DNA of 64,000 nucleotides from NCBI GenBank assembly GCA_964468185.1, contig CAYXTR010000016.1:1-64000 (forward strand). Reading direction: 5' to 3'. This stretch comes from JANQFV01 sp964468185 (lineage in GTDB: Bacteria; Planctomycetota; Phycisphaerae; UBA1845; Fen-1342). The notes beneath the pieces were generated by a model that was not told the DNA's origin, made no database searches, and saw nothing but the letters and a program-made list of their open reading frames with translations. Position numbers and translations under genes: made by a program. Of this stretch, positions 53,724 to 64,000 are shown in pieces; within the stretch, counting starts at the first letter, position 1; each line of letters begins with the position of its first letter.

Positions 53724-54517
53724 GGTTCATCGCTAGCCGACACCCGTCGTCGCCCCCCCATGAAACCGCGTTTGCTGCGTCCCTTCAGGAAGGCAAGCAG
53801 GCGTCGACCTGGTTCGGTTTCGACGAGCGTCTCAAGATTCTCAATGGCCGCAGGGAACGCCAAGCCGCTCCGGTACAGCATGCGATGGCATTTGCGGATT
53901 TCGAGCCGTTCGGCGTTGTCGAGCCCTGCCCGTCGCAGACCGACCACGTTCGGCCCCACGACACCCTCGGGAGCCACCATCATGAATGGCGGTACGTCGT
54001 TGGGAACGCGCACCAGCCCGGCACACATCACCAACTCACCAACGCGAACAAACTGATGCACCGTCACGTTGCCGCTGACAAAAGCGCGGGGGCCGACTTG
54101 GACGTGGCCGGATAGCAGCGCCCCGTTGGCGAGAATGACGCGGTCCGCAATCTCGCAGTTATGGCCCACGTGCGAATTGGCCATCAGGAAACAGTGATTG
54201 CCGACCCGTGTCGTGCTGTCGGGCATCGTGCCACGGTGAATCGTCGCCCCCTCGCGAATGACGCAGTCGTCGCCGACGGTCGCGTAGCTGGGCGCACCCT
54301 CAAAGGCGAGATCCTGAGGCACATGGCCAACGACCGCATACGGATGAATCTCGCACCGCGCACCAATTGTCGCATACTGCGCGATGTACGCGTGGGGATA
54401 TACGCGGGTCCCCGCGCCAATGCGGGTTTGGGGCTCGATGATCGCGTACGGGCCGATGTCGGCGGTAGCGTCGATCTCAGCAGTCCGGTCGACGATAGCG
54501 GTCTGATGAATCGGCAT
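53720..54517 (-). CDS. lpxA: UDP-N-acetylglucosamine acyltransferase
   Basis: 265 residues. Left-handed beta-helix hexapeptide repeats run from about 10 to 190 (IGPYAIIEPQTRIGAGTRVY, VILANGALLSGHVQVGPRAF). The catalytic histidine lies in ANSHVGHNCEIAD, and the C-terminal helical part follows. It transfers the 3-hydroxyacyl chain to UDP-GlcNAc, the first step of lipid A synthesis in the cytosol. lpxB is 36 kb away in this window. It is first in an operon-like set with glycerate kinase, propeller and PhzF genes. Confidence 0.95.
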   Translation of the reverse strand: MPIHQTAIVDRTAEIDATADIGPYAIIEPQTRIGAGTRVYPHAYIAQYATIGARCEIHPYAVVGHVPQDLAFEGAPSYATVGDDCVIREGATIHRGTMPDSTTRVGNHCFLMANSHVGHNCEIADRVILANGALLSGHVQVGPRAFVSGNVTVHQFVRVGELVMCAGLVRVPNDVPPFMMVAPEGVVGPNVVGLRRAGLDNAERLEIRKCHRMLYRSGLAFPAAIENLETLVETEPGRRLLAFLKGRSKRGFMGGRRRVSASDEP

Positions 54518-54603
54518 ACGACGTTCCCAGGAGCTTCGTAGAATCGCAAGGCGTTTTGGCGGCTGGGCCAGACGCCGACCGAGATGCTAATGGACATGAA
54601 AAA

Positions 54604-54636
54604 CGGGCGCCCTGCAAGCACTTTGCAGGACGCCCG
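54604..54636 (-). terminator. Strong intrinsic terminator, orphan of any large gene
   Basis: The stem (54604-54617 with 54623-54636, one C-A mismatch) has a 5-base loop and on the minus strand is followed by five T. It lies 28 bases after a possible 42-residue ORF and 554 bases after the guanylyltransferase stop. It shows that something in the 54.6-55.2 kb gap is transcribed on the minus strand. Confidence 0.72.
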
Positions 54637-55189
54637 CTCGCTATTCCCCTCCCCCGTTCATCTTCACTGCTCCCTCGCGCCCCTCCGCAACACGGGCCTC
54701 CGCACCTCGTGTGTCCAAACCTGAGAAAGCACGTCGCCACTCTCTACTACTTCTGCCCCATCTTCCGGAGCACATCCCTCGGACTCACTCATTTGCTTCT
54801 CGGGTCGATACCCATCCCTCGGAAAGCACCTGAGCAGCGACGGACCGTGCTAGGCAGCAAACGTCGTACCAGGCATGATATTCTCGGTCCTAAAAACGCT
54901 TCCGGTCGTAAGTCGCGCTGCGCGACGCATTTGTGAATGCTTGTTTATTGACAGGTTGTCAGCAAGCAACGCGCCATGTTGCCGAGAATCATCGCGCACA
55001 TTCACGGAATTCTAACGAATCGACTTATCCACTTTGACAACATGAGCTTAACGAATGTTTACGAATGCGAACATCACCACGTTGCACCACCTGCGCAAAC
55101 TGGGCAGGCTCCGAAACTTATCGGACGAACACTCGTTCTCGAAATCGGTTCCATGACATATGTCGCTCGCGGGTTTTTTCTCGTGCCCG
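54637..55189. other. Gene-poor region between guanylyltransferase and terminator
   Basis: 553 bases with no recognised gene. The right half (about 54880-55170) is less GC-rich than its surroundings and carries three ACGAAT units near 55015-55070 and a small dyad TGACA-GGT-TGTCA near 54950. On the minus strand a TAGAAT box near 55010 has only a weak upstream -35. No tmRNA, RNase P, SRP or 6S RNA signature is found. Confidence 0.4.
54664..54792 (-). CDS. Possible 42-residue protein before the orphan terminator
   Basis: An ATG at 54792 opens a frame of 42 residues (MSESEGCAPEDGAEVVESGD at the start, basic and Arg-rich at the end). It stops 28 bases before the intrinsic terminator. The upstream GAGAAG is a weak ribosome-binding site. 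No family is recognised. The same stretch could instead be a non-coding RNA. Confidence 0.25.
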   Translation of the reverse strand: MSESEGCAPEDGAEVVESGDVLSQVWTHEVRRPVLRRGAREQ

Positions 55190-56260
55190 TTACTCGTATG
55201 CGTCACCGAACTGCTTCTGCCGCACCTCCGCCAACGCTTTGATTCGCTCCACCTGGTCCTTACGGCAAACCAACGTCGCATCGGCACTATGCACCACTAC
55301 CACGTCGTCGACGCCGAGCAGCGTCACGAGATGATCGGACTCGGTCACGACGATGTTGTTGTGCCCCTCCTCGACCAACGCCCGTTCCGCGATCGTCACA
55401 TTGCCCTGTGCGTCCGGCTCGCGCGTGCTGGCAATCGAAATCCACGAGCCAAGATCCTTCCAGTCGCAATCCATGCCAACCAGAAGCACGCTCTTCGCCC
55501 GCTCCATCACGCCGAAGTCGATGGAGATCTTCTCCAAGGCCCCGAAACGTTCGGCACATTCAGCACTGCCGGCAATATCGTCCCACCGCTCCGCTAGCTC
55601 CGCCAAGCCCTTCGCGTTCTGCGGCAGATTCTGCTGGATTTCCATCAGAATCGCTGACACGCGCCAAGCGAACATCCCACTATTCCAATAGTACTCACCC
55701 GAATCAACGTATTTTCGGGCTGTTTCCAGGTCCGGCTTCTCCTTGAACTCAGCGACGCGATAGACGCGATCCGAAACCTCCTCCCCACGATGGAGGTAGC
55801 CATAGCCGGTGTGCGGACCAGCCGGAACGATGCCGAAGGTGATCAGGCTCGAATCGTGCGTTTCGGCCGCGGCGAGGCCCGTTTCGATCGCAGCAGCAAA
55901 CTTCTCTTGTGGGGTGATGATATGATCGGCCGTGAAGACCGCCATGGTTGCATCGGCATCCCGTCGCTGAAGCAACTCTGCAGCGAGACCGATCGCGTTA
56001 GAGGTGTCGCGCCCCATGGGTTCGCCGATGAGGTTCTCGCGCGGAATACCAGGAAGCTCGCTGGCGACCTGATCGATGTAGTGTGCCGAAGTAATCACCC
56101 AGATATTCTGGGGCTCGAACAATCCGTTGAGTCGCTCGCGCGCGATCTGCAGCAGCGATTTACCACCAAACAGCCGCAGAAGCTGCTTGGGGCGCGTTTT
56201 TCTGCTCAGGGGCCAAAGGCGTGTTCCCGCACCGCCGGCCATGATGACTGCGTGACGCAT
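55190..56260 (-). CDS. manC: Mannose-1-phosphate guanylyltransferase
   Basis: 356 residues, single-domain form (no C-terminal isomerase). Nucleotidyltransferase motifs: GGAGTRLWPLSRKTRPKQLL (9-28), GEPMGRDTSNAIGLAAEL, AVFTADHII, and FKEKPDLETARKY, which supplies the metal-binding and sugar-phosphate contacts. It makes GDP-mannose for surface glycans in the cytoplasm. A four-unit octamer repeat lies 76 bases upstream, and the next gene upstream is pgi (178 bases), a sensible neighbour for sugar-phosphate supply. Confidence 0.92.
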   Translation of the reverse strand: MRHAVIMAGGAGTRLWPLSRKTRPKQLLRLFGGKSLLQIARERLNGLFEPQNIWVITSAHYIDQVASELPGIPRENLIGEPMGRDTSNAIGLAAELLQRRDADATMAVFTADHIITPQEKFAAAIETGLAAAETHDSSLITFGIVPAGPHTGYGYLHRGEEVSDRVYRVAEFKEKPDLETARKYVDSGEYYWNSGMFAWRVSAILMEIQQNLPQNAKGLAELAERWDDIAGSAECAERFGALEKISIDFGVMERAKSVLLVGMDCDWKDLGSWISIASTREPDAQGNVTIAERALVEEGHNNIVVTESDHLVTLLGVDDVVVVHSADATLVCRKDQVERIKALAEVRQKQFGDAYE

Positions 56261-56335
56261 ATGGGGTCCTCCGATCGATTTCCAGGATCAACAGGTCGCT
56301 CGCGGGCGTTCGTCGCACCACCGAGCCGACATGCC

Positions 56336-56367
56336 GTAACAAGGTGACAACGTAACAAGGTGACAAG
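56336..56367. repeat. Four-unit 8-bp tandem repeat upstream of manC
   Basis: Plus-strand units are GTAACAAG, GTGACAAC, GTAACAAG and GTGACAAG, contiguous (32 bp). The block is 76 bp before the manC start. Length and unit number equal the block before aspS at 8723-8754, which lies 82 bp before its gene. No clear -35/-10 pair was found between this block and manC. Confidence 0.82.
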
Positions 56368-56438
56368 GGCGCGAACAGCAGGCGCGTCCGCTTTTCGCAG
56401 GCGCCTGTGCGCGAATCGGCCAGCACGTCATCCCGCTT

Positions 56439-57851
56439 CTAGGTCGTGTACTTGGAATTCGCCGCCTTCTGCTCGAGCTCACGAGCCTGGGCTTCGTAGC
56501 CCGCCTTGCCCATGAGGCCGTACGTATAGTCCTTGCCCATCTGCACCGCGGGCTGATCGTACGGATTGATGTTTAGTAGATAGCCCATGATGCTCGTAGC
56601 CGCTTCCCAGAGCATGATGAACTGGCCGACGGTCGACTCATCGATTTTCGGGAAGCGAATTGTCACGCACGGGCGCTCGCTGGCAACCAGGGCATGCTCC
56701 GTGGCGCGTTTCTCCGCATTCAGCAAATTGCCGAGCGACTTGCCGTGCAGGTACTTGAGCGTATCGGGCGTGCCGGCGACACGCGGGATCTTCACATCGC
56801 GGGCGAACTTTTCCACCTCCAGGAAAATGAAGACCTTGTCATTCGGCCCTTCGCGGTAGAGCTGGACTTGCGAGTGCTGATCGGTTGCGCCCAGGGCCTT
56901 GATCGGCGTCGCACCAACGATGACCGGCTGGCCATCGAGGTCGCGCTCCTTGCCGAGACTCTCGGCCCACAACTGCCGATACCAGTCCGCCATGTCCTTG
57001 AGCTGATAGCTGTACGGCATCATCACATGCAGGCGCTTGCCGCGCACGTAGAAGGCATGCAGCAGGAGCGCCAGCATCGCAGCCGGGTTCTTGCTGACGG
57101 TCTTCTCGCCGACGCGGTCGCCCATCGCCGCAGCGCCGGCCAGCAGCTTGTCGATCTTGATGCCACACATGCCGGCCGAAAACAGACCTACCGCTGATAG
57201 AACCGAGAAGCGTCCACCTACGCCGGGTGGGACGGGCAGCGCGTCGAAGCCGTCCTGCTCGACGATGCCGCGCATCGTGCCGCCCTCGGGATCGGTCGTC
57301 ACGACCACGTTCTTCCGCAGTGCAGCCTTGCTCAGCTTCTTGGCGACGAGGTCACGAAACACGAGGTACTGCGCGGCGGTCTCGGCCGTTTCGCCGGACT
57401 TGCTGATGACGTTGAAAAGTGTCTTCTTCAGGCCGGCTGTGCCGAGAGTCGCGATCAGATTACTGATTTGGACGGGGTCGACGTTGTCCATGACAAACAG
57501 ACGCGGTCCGCGGCGATCCTTGTTCGACTGGACGTTGTAGTACGGATCGTTGAGCGCGGTCTGCAACGCCATGTTGCCCAGTGCGGACCCGCCGATGCCG
57601 AGGACGACGAGATTGTCGAACCGGCCGGCGTAGCGCTTGACGGCGTCTTTGACGGCCTTGCGCATGGCCGTGTCGTGCGGCAGGTCACGGTAGCGGTGTG
57701 CTCCGCCCTTGCGCTCCCGCTCGATGCGGGTCACGGCTTCCTTGACGGGCTCCTCGGCCCGCTTCAGTTCGGCGGGGCTCAACCCGTGCGTCGGCCCCAC
57801 GGCGCCGTCCAGCACATTGGCATAATCGAGTTTCAGTTGCAGATCAGGCAC
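56439..57851 (-). CDS. pgi: Glucose-6-phosphate isomerase
   Basis: 470 residues, at the short end of the Pgi family. Active-site and phosphate segments: LVVLGIGGSALGNMALQTAL, SKSGETAETAAQYLVF, PPGVGGRFSVLSAVGLF, and LGATDQHSQVQLYREGPNDK with the C-terminal GKDYTYGLMG. It interconverts glucose-6-phosphate and fructose-6-phosphate in the cytosol. The ATG is 54 bases after the gcvP stop; the gene is probably read from the gcvH-gcvP direction. Confidence 0.93.
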   Translation of the reverse strand: MPDLQLKLDYANVLDGAVGPTHGLSPAELKRAEEPVKEAVTRIERERKGGAHRYRDLPHDTAMRKAVKDAVKRYAGRFDNLVVLGIGGSALGNMALQTALNDPYYNVQSNKDRRGPRLFVMDNVDPVQISNLIATLGTAGLKKTLFNVISKSGETAETAAQYLVFRDLVAKKLSKAALRKNVVVTTDPEGGTMRGIVEQDGFDALPVPPGVGGRFSVLSAVGLFSAGMCGIKIDKLLAGAAAMGDRVGEKTVSKNPAAMLALLLHAFYVRGKRLHVMMPYSYQLKDMADWYRQLWAESLGKERDLDGQPVIVGATPIKALGATDQHSQVQLYREGPNDKVFIFLEVEKFARDVKIPRVAGTPDTLKYLHGKSLGNLLNAEKRATEHALVASERPCVTIRFPKIDESTVGQFIMLWEAATSIMGYLLNINPYDQPAVQMGKDYTYGLMGKAGYEAQARELEQKAANSKYTT

Positions 57852-57905
57852 GAGTCTACCTCCATGCAGGAACCTGCCGAATATGTGACGAGTGCAATCG
57901 CCGGG

Positions 57906-60803
<2,898 letters not shown>

Positions 60804-60946
60804 GCGCATCAGACTCCTGAACGGTCGTGCGTGACCATGCATCACAATCCGGCGTGTAGTGGGCAACACGCAGCGTCATGGGTTTTAGCCGCGGGCTACA
60901 ACGGCAAGAGCAGACGAGCTAATCCGCTCGCCGCAGACCGGCGTTG

Positions 60947-61327
60947 CTAGTCGGCAATCATCTGATCGTAGGCGGGCCCGTCGAGCAGCTTGTCGAGCGG
61001 GCTGGGGTCGGGCGTCTTGATCCGGACCATCCAACCATCGCCGAGCGGGTCGCTGTTCACCAGCTCGGGCTGGTTCTCGAGTTGCTCATTCGTCTCGACC
61101 ACTTCGCCCGAAATGGCGGTATAGAGCTCACTGGTTGCTTTGACGGATTCGACCTCGCCGAAGTGGCTGCCACCTTCGACAGTGTCACCCACCGACGGCA
61201 GGTCGACGTACGTAATGTCCGTCAACTCGTCGGCGGCGAATTGAGTGATGCCGATGGTGACCACATCGCCGTCGAGCTTGAACCACTCGTGTGTCTGGGA
61301 ATACTTCCGATCGTTGGGCACCGCCAT
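60947..61327 (-). CDS. gcvH: Glycine cleavage system H protein
   Basis: 126 residues from MAVPNDRKYSQTHEW (ATG at 61327). The lipoylated lysine is K63 in GEVESVKATSELY. GITQFAADELTDITYVDLP and NSDPLGDGWMVRI are standard. It shuttles the aminomethyl and reduced lipoyl arms between P, T and L proteins. It lies 143 bases before gcvP on the same strand. Confidence 0.97.
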   Translation of the reverse strand: MAVPNDRKYSQTHEWFKLDGDVVTIGITQFAADELTDITYVDLPSVGDTVEGGSHFGEVESVKATSELYTAISGEVVETNEQLENQPELVNSDPLGDGWMVRIKTPDPSPLDKLLDGPAYDQMIAD

Positions 61328-61391
61328 GCTCGTGCTCCTGTCCGTTGGAATACCTCGCCTGCCCCGGGCAACAGACCACCCGGGACCAAGC

Positions 61392-61420
61392 ATATTAGGG
61401 CATTTTGGTGGTTTTCGACA
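61392..61420 (-). promoter_or_regulatory. Possible promoter of gcvH-gcvP
   Basis: On the minus strand TAATAT (61397-61392) is a good -10. The -35 position 17 bases upstream (TGTCGA, 61420-61415) matches poorly. The predicted start is about 58 bases before the gcvH ATG. No glycine riboswitch pattern is seen in the leader. Confidence 0.35.
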
Positions 61421-61485
61421 GGCGCCCCAGCGCTATGACGCCGGTTTTCAACTGATGCATGCAGCGCCCGACTATGCAACGTCGG

Positions 61486-62421
61486 CTAGCCCGCCAGCAG
61501 CACCATCAAGCCGTTCTGCGCATGCATGCGGTTCTCCGCCTGGTCGAAGATGGCCGAATTGGGCAGACGCGACGTCTCGTAGTCGATTTCCTCGCCGTAA
61601 TGCGCCGGCAGGCAATGGAGGATGACGGCGTCGGGTTTCGCATGACTGAGCAGCTCCTTGTTGAGCTGATAGCCGCTGAACTTGGCTTTGCGGGCCTCGG
61701 CTTCGTCTTCCTGGCCCATCGACGCCCACACGTCCGTGTACAGCACGTCGGCGTCACGGGCGCCCTCGGCCGGGTCCAGCGACACGCGGACCGTGGCGCC
61801 GGTCTCGGCGCCGATCTCATTCGATTCGGCCAGCACGCGCGGATCGGGCTCGAAGCCGCCGGGCGACGTAATGGTGCAGTCCATACCAACTCGGGCACAG
61901 CCGTACATGAGCGAGTGCGCGACATTGTTGCCATCGCCGATGTAGTTGAGTGAGAGTCCTTTCAGGCTGCCCTTCCGTTCGCGCACCGTCATCAGATCCG
62001 CCAGAATCTGACAGGGATGCTCAAAATCGCTCAGGCCGTTGATCACCGGGCAGGTTGCATACTTCGCCAGATCGACGACCACATCGTGGCCGAAGACGCG
62101 GGCCATGATCAGGTCAGCGTAACGAGCCAGCACGATGGCGATGTCCTCCGTCGTTTCACGCTGCCCCAGCTTGATATCACTGGGCGCCAGATAAATCGCG
62201 TGGCCACCCAGCCGCGTCATACCGGTCTCGAACGAAACACGGGTACGGAGCGAGGGCTTCTGGAAGATCATGGCGAGCGTCTTGCCGTCGAGCGGTCGAT
62301 TGGCGTATGCCTTGGCACGGTCGCCCTTTAGCTCTGCGCCTTTGTCGAGGATCGCAAGAACCTCTTCGCCGGTCAGGTCTTTCATCGAGAGCAGATGACG
62401 TCCGCGCAGATTGATCGCCAT
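61486..62421 (-). CDS. argF: Ornithine carbamoyltransferase
   Basis: 311 residues, standard. The carbamoyl-phosphate loop is KPSLRTRVSFETG; the substrate loops are FGHDVVVDLAKY, DFEHPCQILADLMT and ILHCLPAHYGEEID. It converts ornithine and carbamoyl phosphate to citrulline in the arginine pathway. The partner arg genes are not adjacent. It lies between the LolD-type gene (181-base gap) and gcvH (158-base gap). Confidence 0.96.
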   Translation of the reverse strand: MAINLRGRHLLSMKDLTGEEVLAILDKGAELKGDRAKAYANRPLDGKTLAMIFQKPSLRTRVSFETGMTRLGGHAIYLAPSDIKLGQRETTEDIAIVLARYADLIMARVFGHDVVVDLAKYATCPVINGLSDFEHPCQILADLMTVRERKGSLKGLSLNYIGDGNNVAHSLMYGCARVGMDCTITSPGGFEPDPRVLAESNEIGAETGATVRVSLDPAEGARDADVLYTDVWASMGQEDEAEARKAKFSGYQLNKELLSHAKPDAVILHCLPAHYGEEIDYETSRLPNSAIFDQAENRMHAQNGLMVLLAG

Positions 62422-62602
62422 GGATGGTCCTCCAGCATCGTGAGTGGGTGCTTTCCTGTATCAGCCGCGGGTACCACCAGCGACCGCGTGTGCGGATAAC
62501 CGCTCGGTTGCGCACAGCAGTGTCCTCGTCAGCTCAGCCGGGCAGTGTAGCGAGTTCGATCCGCGGCGAAAACTGGGCGGCCGGCGGCAGCCTGCAGCCG
62601 AA

Positions 62603-63352
62603 TCAACTGGCAACCGCCTCGGACTCGAAAATCTGTCCATCACGGATTTCGACGGCGCGCTGACAGCGCTTCGCCACATTCATATCGTGCGTGACCATGA
62701 TGATGGTGCGACCCTCAGCATGTAGTTCGTCGAGCAATGCGAGAATCAACTCGCCGGTCTTCGAATCCAGATTCCCCGTCGGCTCATCCGCCAGCAGGAT
62801 GGCCGGGTTGTTGACCATGGAGCGGGCGATCGCAACGCGTTGCTGCTGACCGCCCGATAACTCGTGCGGCCGATGGCCCACCCGGTCCTCCAGACCCACC
62901 CGGGCCAGCAGGCTGAGCGACAGCTCCCGCCGTTCGTCGGGCGACACCCCCTGGTAATAGAGCGGGGTCTCGAGGTTCTCCAAAATGGTCTGGGTCATGA
63001 TCAGATTGAAACTCTGGAAGATGAACCCGATCTTCCGACCGCGAATATCGGACAGTGCATCATCGCTCAGATGCGAAACGTCTTGTCCATCAAGGAGATA
63101 GCGTCCGGACGTCGGGCGGTCGAGGCAGCCGAGAATGTTCAGGAGCGTTGACTTCCCGCTGCCCGACGGGCCCACGATCGCGGCGTACTCGCCGCGGTGG
63201 AAGCCGCACGAGATGCCGCGGAGCGCATGGACCTGGACTCCCTCGCCGGGCTGGTAGACCTTCGTGACCTGGTCGAACTGTACGACGTAGTCATTCTCAC
63301 CGGCGGCGTCTGCGGGCGTTCGTGATCGCTCCTGAATCGGCATATCGGGCAT
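62603..63352 (-). CDS. LolD/MacB-type ABC transporter ATPase
   Basis: 249 residues from the ATG with GAGG six bases upstream; the open frame continues upstream into the promoter of rpmE but is not family-like there. Walker A GPSGSGKSTLLNI, signature LSGGQQQRVAIA, Walker B ILLADEPTGNLD, H-loop TIIMVTHDM. The short single-domain form with these loops belongs to the LolD/MacB/FtsE-like group, which pairs with a membrane permease for lipoprotein or peptide export. The permease is not encoded in the window. It is divergent from rpmE. Confidence 0.85.
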   Translation of the reverse strand: MPDMPIQERSRTPADAAGENDYVVQFDQVTKVYQPGEGVQVHALRGISCGFHRGEYAAIVGPSGSGKSTLLNILGCLDRPTSGRYLLDGQDVSHLSDDALSDIRGRKIGFIFQSFNLIMTQTILENLETPLYYQGVSPDERRELSLSLLARVGLEDRVGHRPHELSGGQQQRVAIARSMVNNPAILLADEPTGNLDSKTGELILALLDELHAEGRTIIMVTHDMNVAKRCQRAVEIRDGQIFESEAVAS

Positions 63353-63390
63353 GCAGCACCTCGGCGCCCAATCCTCGCGCGGAAAGACGG

Positions 63391-63419
63391 TTGCGAAACT
63401 GTCCGCTTCATGTGATAAT
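63391..63419 (+). promoter_or_regulatory. Strong promoter of rpmE-prfA
   Basis: TTGCGA (63391-63396), 17-base spacer, GATAAT (63414-63419), with an extended -10 TGn just before it. The -10 matches five of six consensus bases and the -35 four of six. The predicted start is about 48 bases before the rpmE ATG. Confidence 0.72.
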
Positions 63420-63473
63420 ACAGGGCTCGTGTGGTTTACGAAAGAGCGGCCCCTCCCCTTGGCGAGGTCAGCG

Positions 63474-63698
63474 ATGAGAGAAGGCATTCATCCGAAGTAC
63501 CAGGACACGCAGGTAACCTGTGCGTGCGGCAACAACTTCACGACGCGCTCGACCGTCGAATCGATCCGTGTCGATATTTGTAGCGCCTGCCATCCATTCT
63601 ACACCGGCAAGCAGAAGTTCGTCGACGCCACCGGTCGTGTGGAGCGGTTCCAGAAGAAGTTCGGCGGCAACTACTTCCAGCAGGCCAAGAAGGGTTAG
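63474..63698 (+). CDS. rpmE: 50S ribosomal protein bL31
   Basis: 74 residues from MREGIHPKYQDTQVTCACG, with GAGG six bases before the ATG; upstream codons in the open frame cover the promoter and are not bL31-like. Zinc ligands are C16, C18, C36 and C39, so this is the zinc-binding (C-plus) form. It bridges the subunits at the central protuberance. It is followed by prfA, as in many bacteria. Confidence 0.97.
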   Translation: MREGIHPKYQDTQVTCACGNNFTTRSTVESIRVDICSACHPFYTGKQKFVDATGRVERFQKKFGGNYFQQAKKG

Positions 63699-63803
63699 CG
63701 GGCCACGCAACGATTCGGAGCGGCGGTGCCTCCTGCCTGGCGACCGCCGCAGCCCTCAGTCCACGCGTTGCTTCGTTCCGCTTGAACCATTCGGCAGCCG
63801 CTC

Positions 63804-64000
63804 ATGCCCCTTGAAGACCCCACCTGGCTGAAACGCGTCGAGGAGATGGTCAACCGCGCCGATGAAATCGCCGCGGAAATGAACCGTCCCGAGGTCGCAT
63901 CAAACGGGGCCGTACTCACCAAACTGGCGCGCGAGCACGGCGAGCTCGAGAAGATCGCCAAGCCCTACCGCGACTACCGCACCGTGACGGAGCAGCTCCA
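63804..64000 (+). CDS. prfA: Peptide chain release factor 1, 5' part
   Basis: 65 residues visible, running off the right edge. MPLEDPTWLKRVEEMVNRAD is followed by helical, charged sequence (AREHGELEKIAKPYRDYRTV) typical of the N-terminal helical domain of RF1. The gene order rpmE-prfA supports RF1 over RF2. It would release peptides at UAA and UAG. The PAT and GGQ motifs lie beyond the window. Confidence 0.82.
   Translation, partial: MPLEDPTWLKRVEEMVNRADEIAAEMNRPEVASNGAVLTKLAREHGELEKIAKPYRDYRTVTEQL

Noticed and set aside
54636..55189. tmRNA, SRP RNA, RNase P RNA or 6S RNA
   Set aside because: No matching core motifs (for example the SRP GGAA tetraloop region or the RNase P GAGGAAAGTC box) were found on either strand.
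61328..61485. Glycine riboswitch before gcvH
   Set aside because: The leader shows no tandem aptamer pattern; only a weak promoter was found.

Overview
This 64-kb, GC-rich window comes from the chromosome of a Gram-negative bacterium. It encodes lipid A enzymes (LpxA, LpxB) and a LolD-type ATPase. The mix of a DUF1573 protein, two POT-like MFS carriers, GT-C membrane proteins, MreB/MreC and ribosomal proteins with long tails fits a planctomycete or another PVC-group member. That placement is an inference from gene content, since there is no rRNA in the window. GTG starts with good ribosome-binding sites are common (aspS, mreB, hit and the coiled-coil gene). The region looks like stable core genome: I see no transposase, integrase, phage gene or CRISPR array.

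Layout. 1-6.4 kb (minus): a MEMO-family protein running off the left edge, two GT-C-type polytopic membrane proteins and a UPF0104/LPG-synthase-TM flippase-like protein. 6.5-12 kb (minus): a small exported coiled-coil protein, aspS, a POT-type transporter and a beta-helix protein. 12-17.9 kb: a GlmL/MutL-type ATPase (minus), then a sugar ABC permease, its lipoprotein binding protein and LpxB (plus). 17.9-23.3 kb: a second POT-like carrier and a DUF1573 protein (minus), then another polytopic membrane protein (plus). 23.4-40.3 kb (minus): tRNA-Ala(CGC), then a HIT protein at the end of one continuous S10-spc-alpha ribosomal cluster from rpsJ to rplQ, including secY, adk, map and rpoA. The cluster has a strong promoter and structured leader upstream of rpsJ. 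rpmD (uL30) and infA are missing from it.

40.4-43.7 kb (minus) is a cell-shape cluster: a membrane-anchored coiled-coil protein, a 52-residue one-TM protein, MreB and MreC. mreD is absent. 43.9-50.1 kb (plus): phoH (apparently leaderless), a PgpH-type 7TM-HD phosphodiesterase and cytochrome bd oxidase (cydAB). 50.2-54.5 kb (minus): a tightly coupled operon lpxA, glycerate kinase, beta-propeller and PhzF. 54.5-55.2 kb is a 0.67-kb gene-poor stretch with a strong intrinsic terminator and one possible 42-residue ORF. 55.2-63.4 kb (minus): mannose-1-phosphate guanylyltransferase, pgi, gcvP, gcvH, argF and a LolD-type ATPase. 63.4-64 kb (plus): rpmE and the start of prfA, behind a strong promoter.

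The most unusual signal is a family of 8-bp tandem repeats (consensus on the minus strand roughly nTTGTYAC). They occur as 32-bp or 24-bp blocks 76-84 bp upstream of three start codons: aspS, the first POT carrier and the guanylyltransferase. At aspS and the carrier the block sits just upstream of a recognisable -35 box. Other leads are acidic or low-complexity tails on uS5, uL15 and bL17, the MreB-linked small-protein cluster, and the transcript unit implied by the orphan terminator near 54.6 kb.
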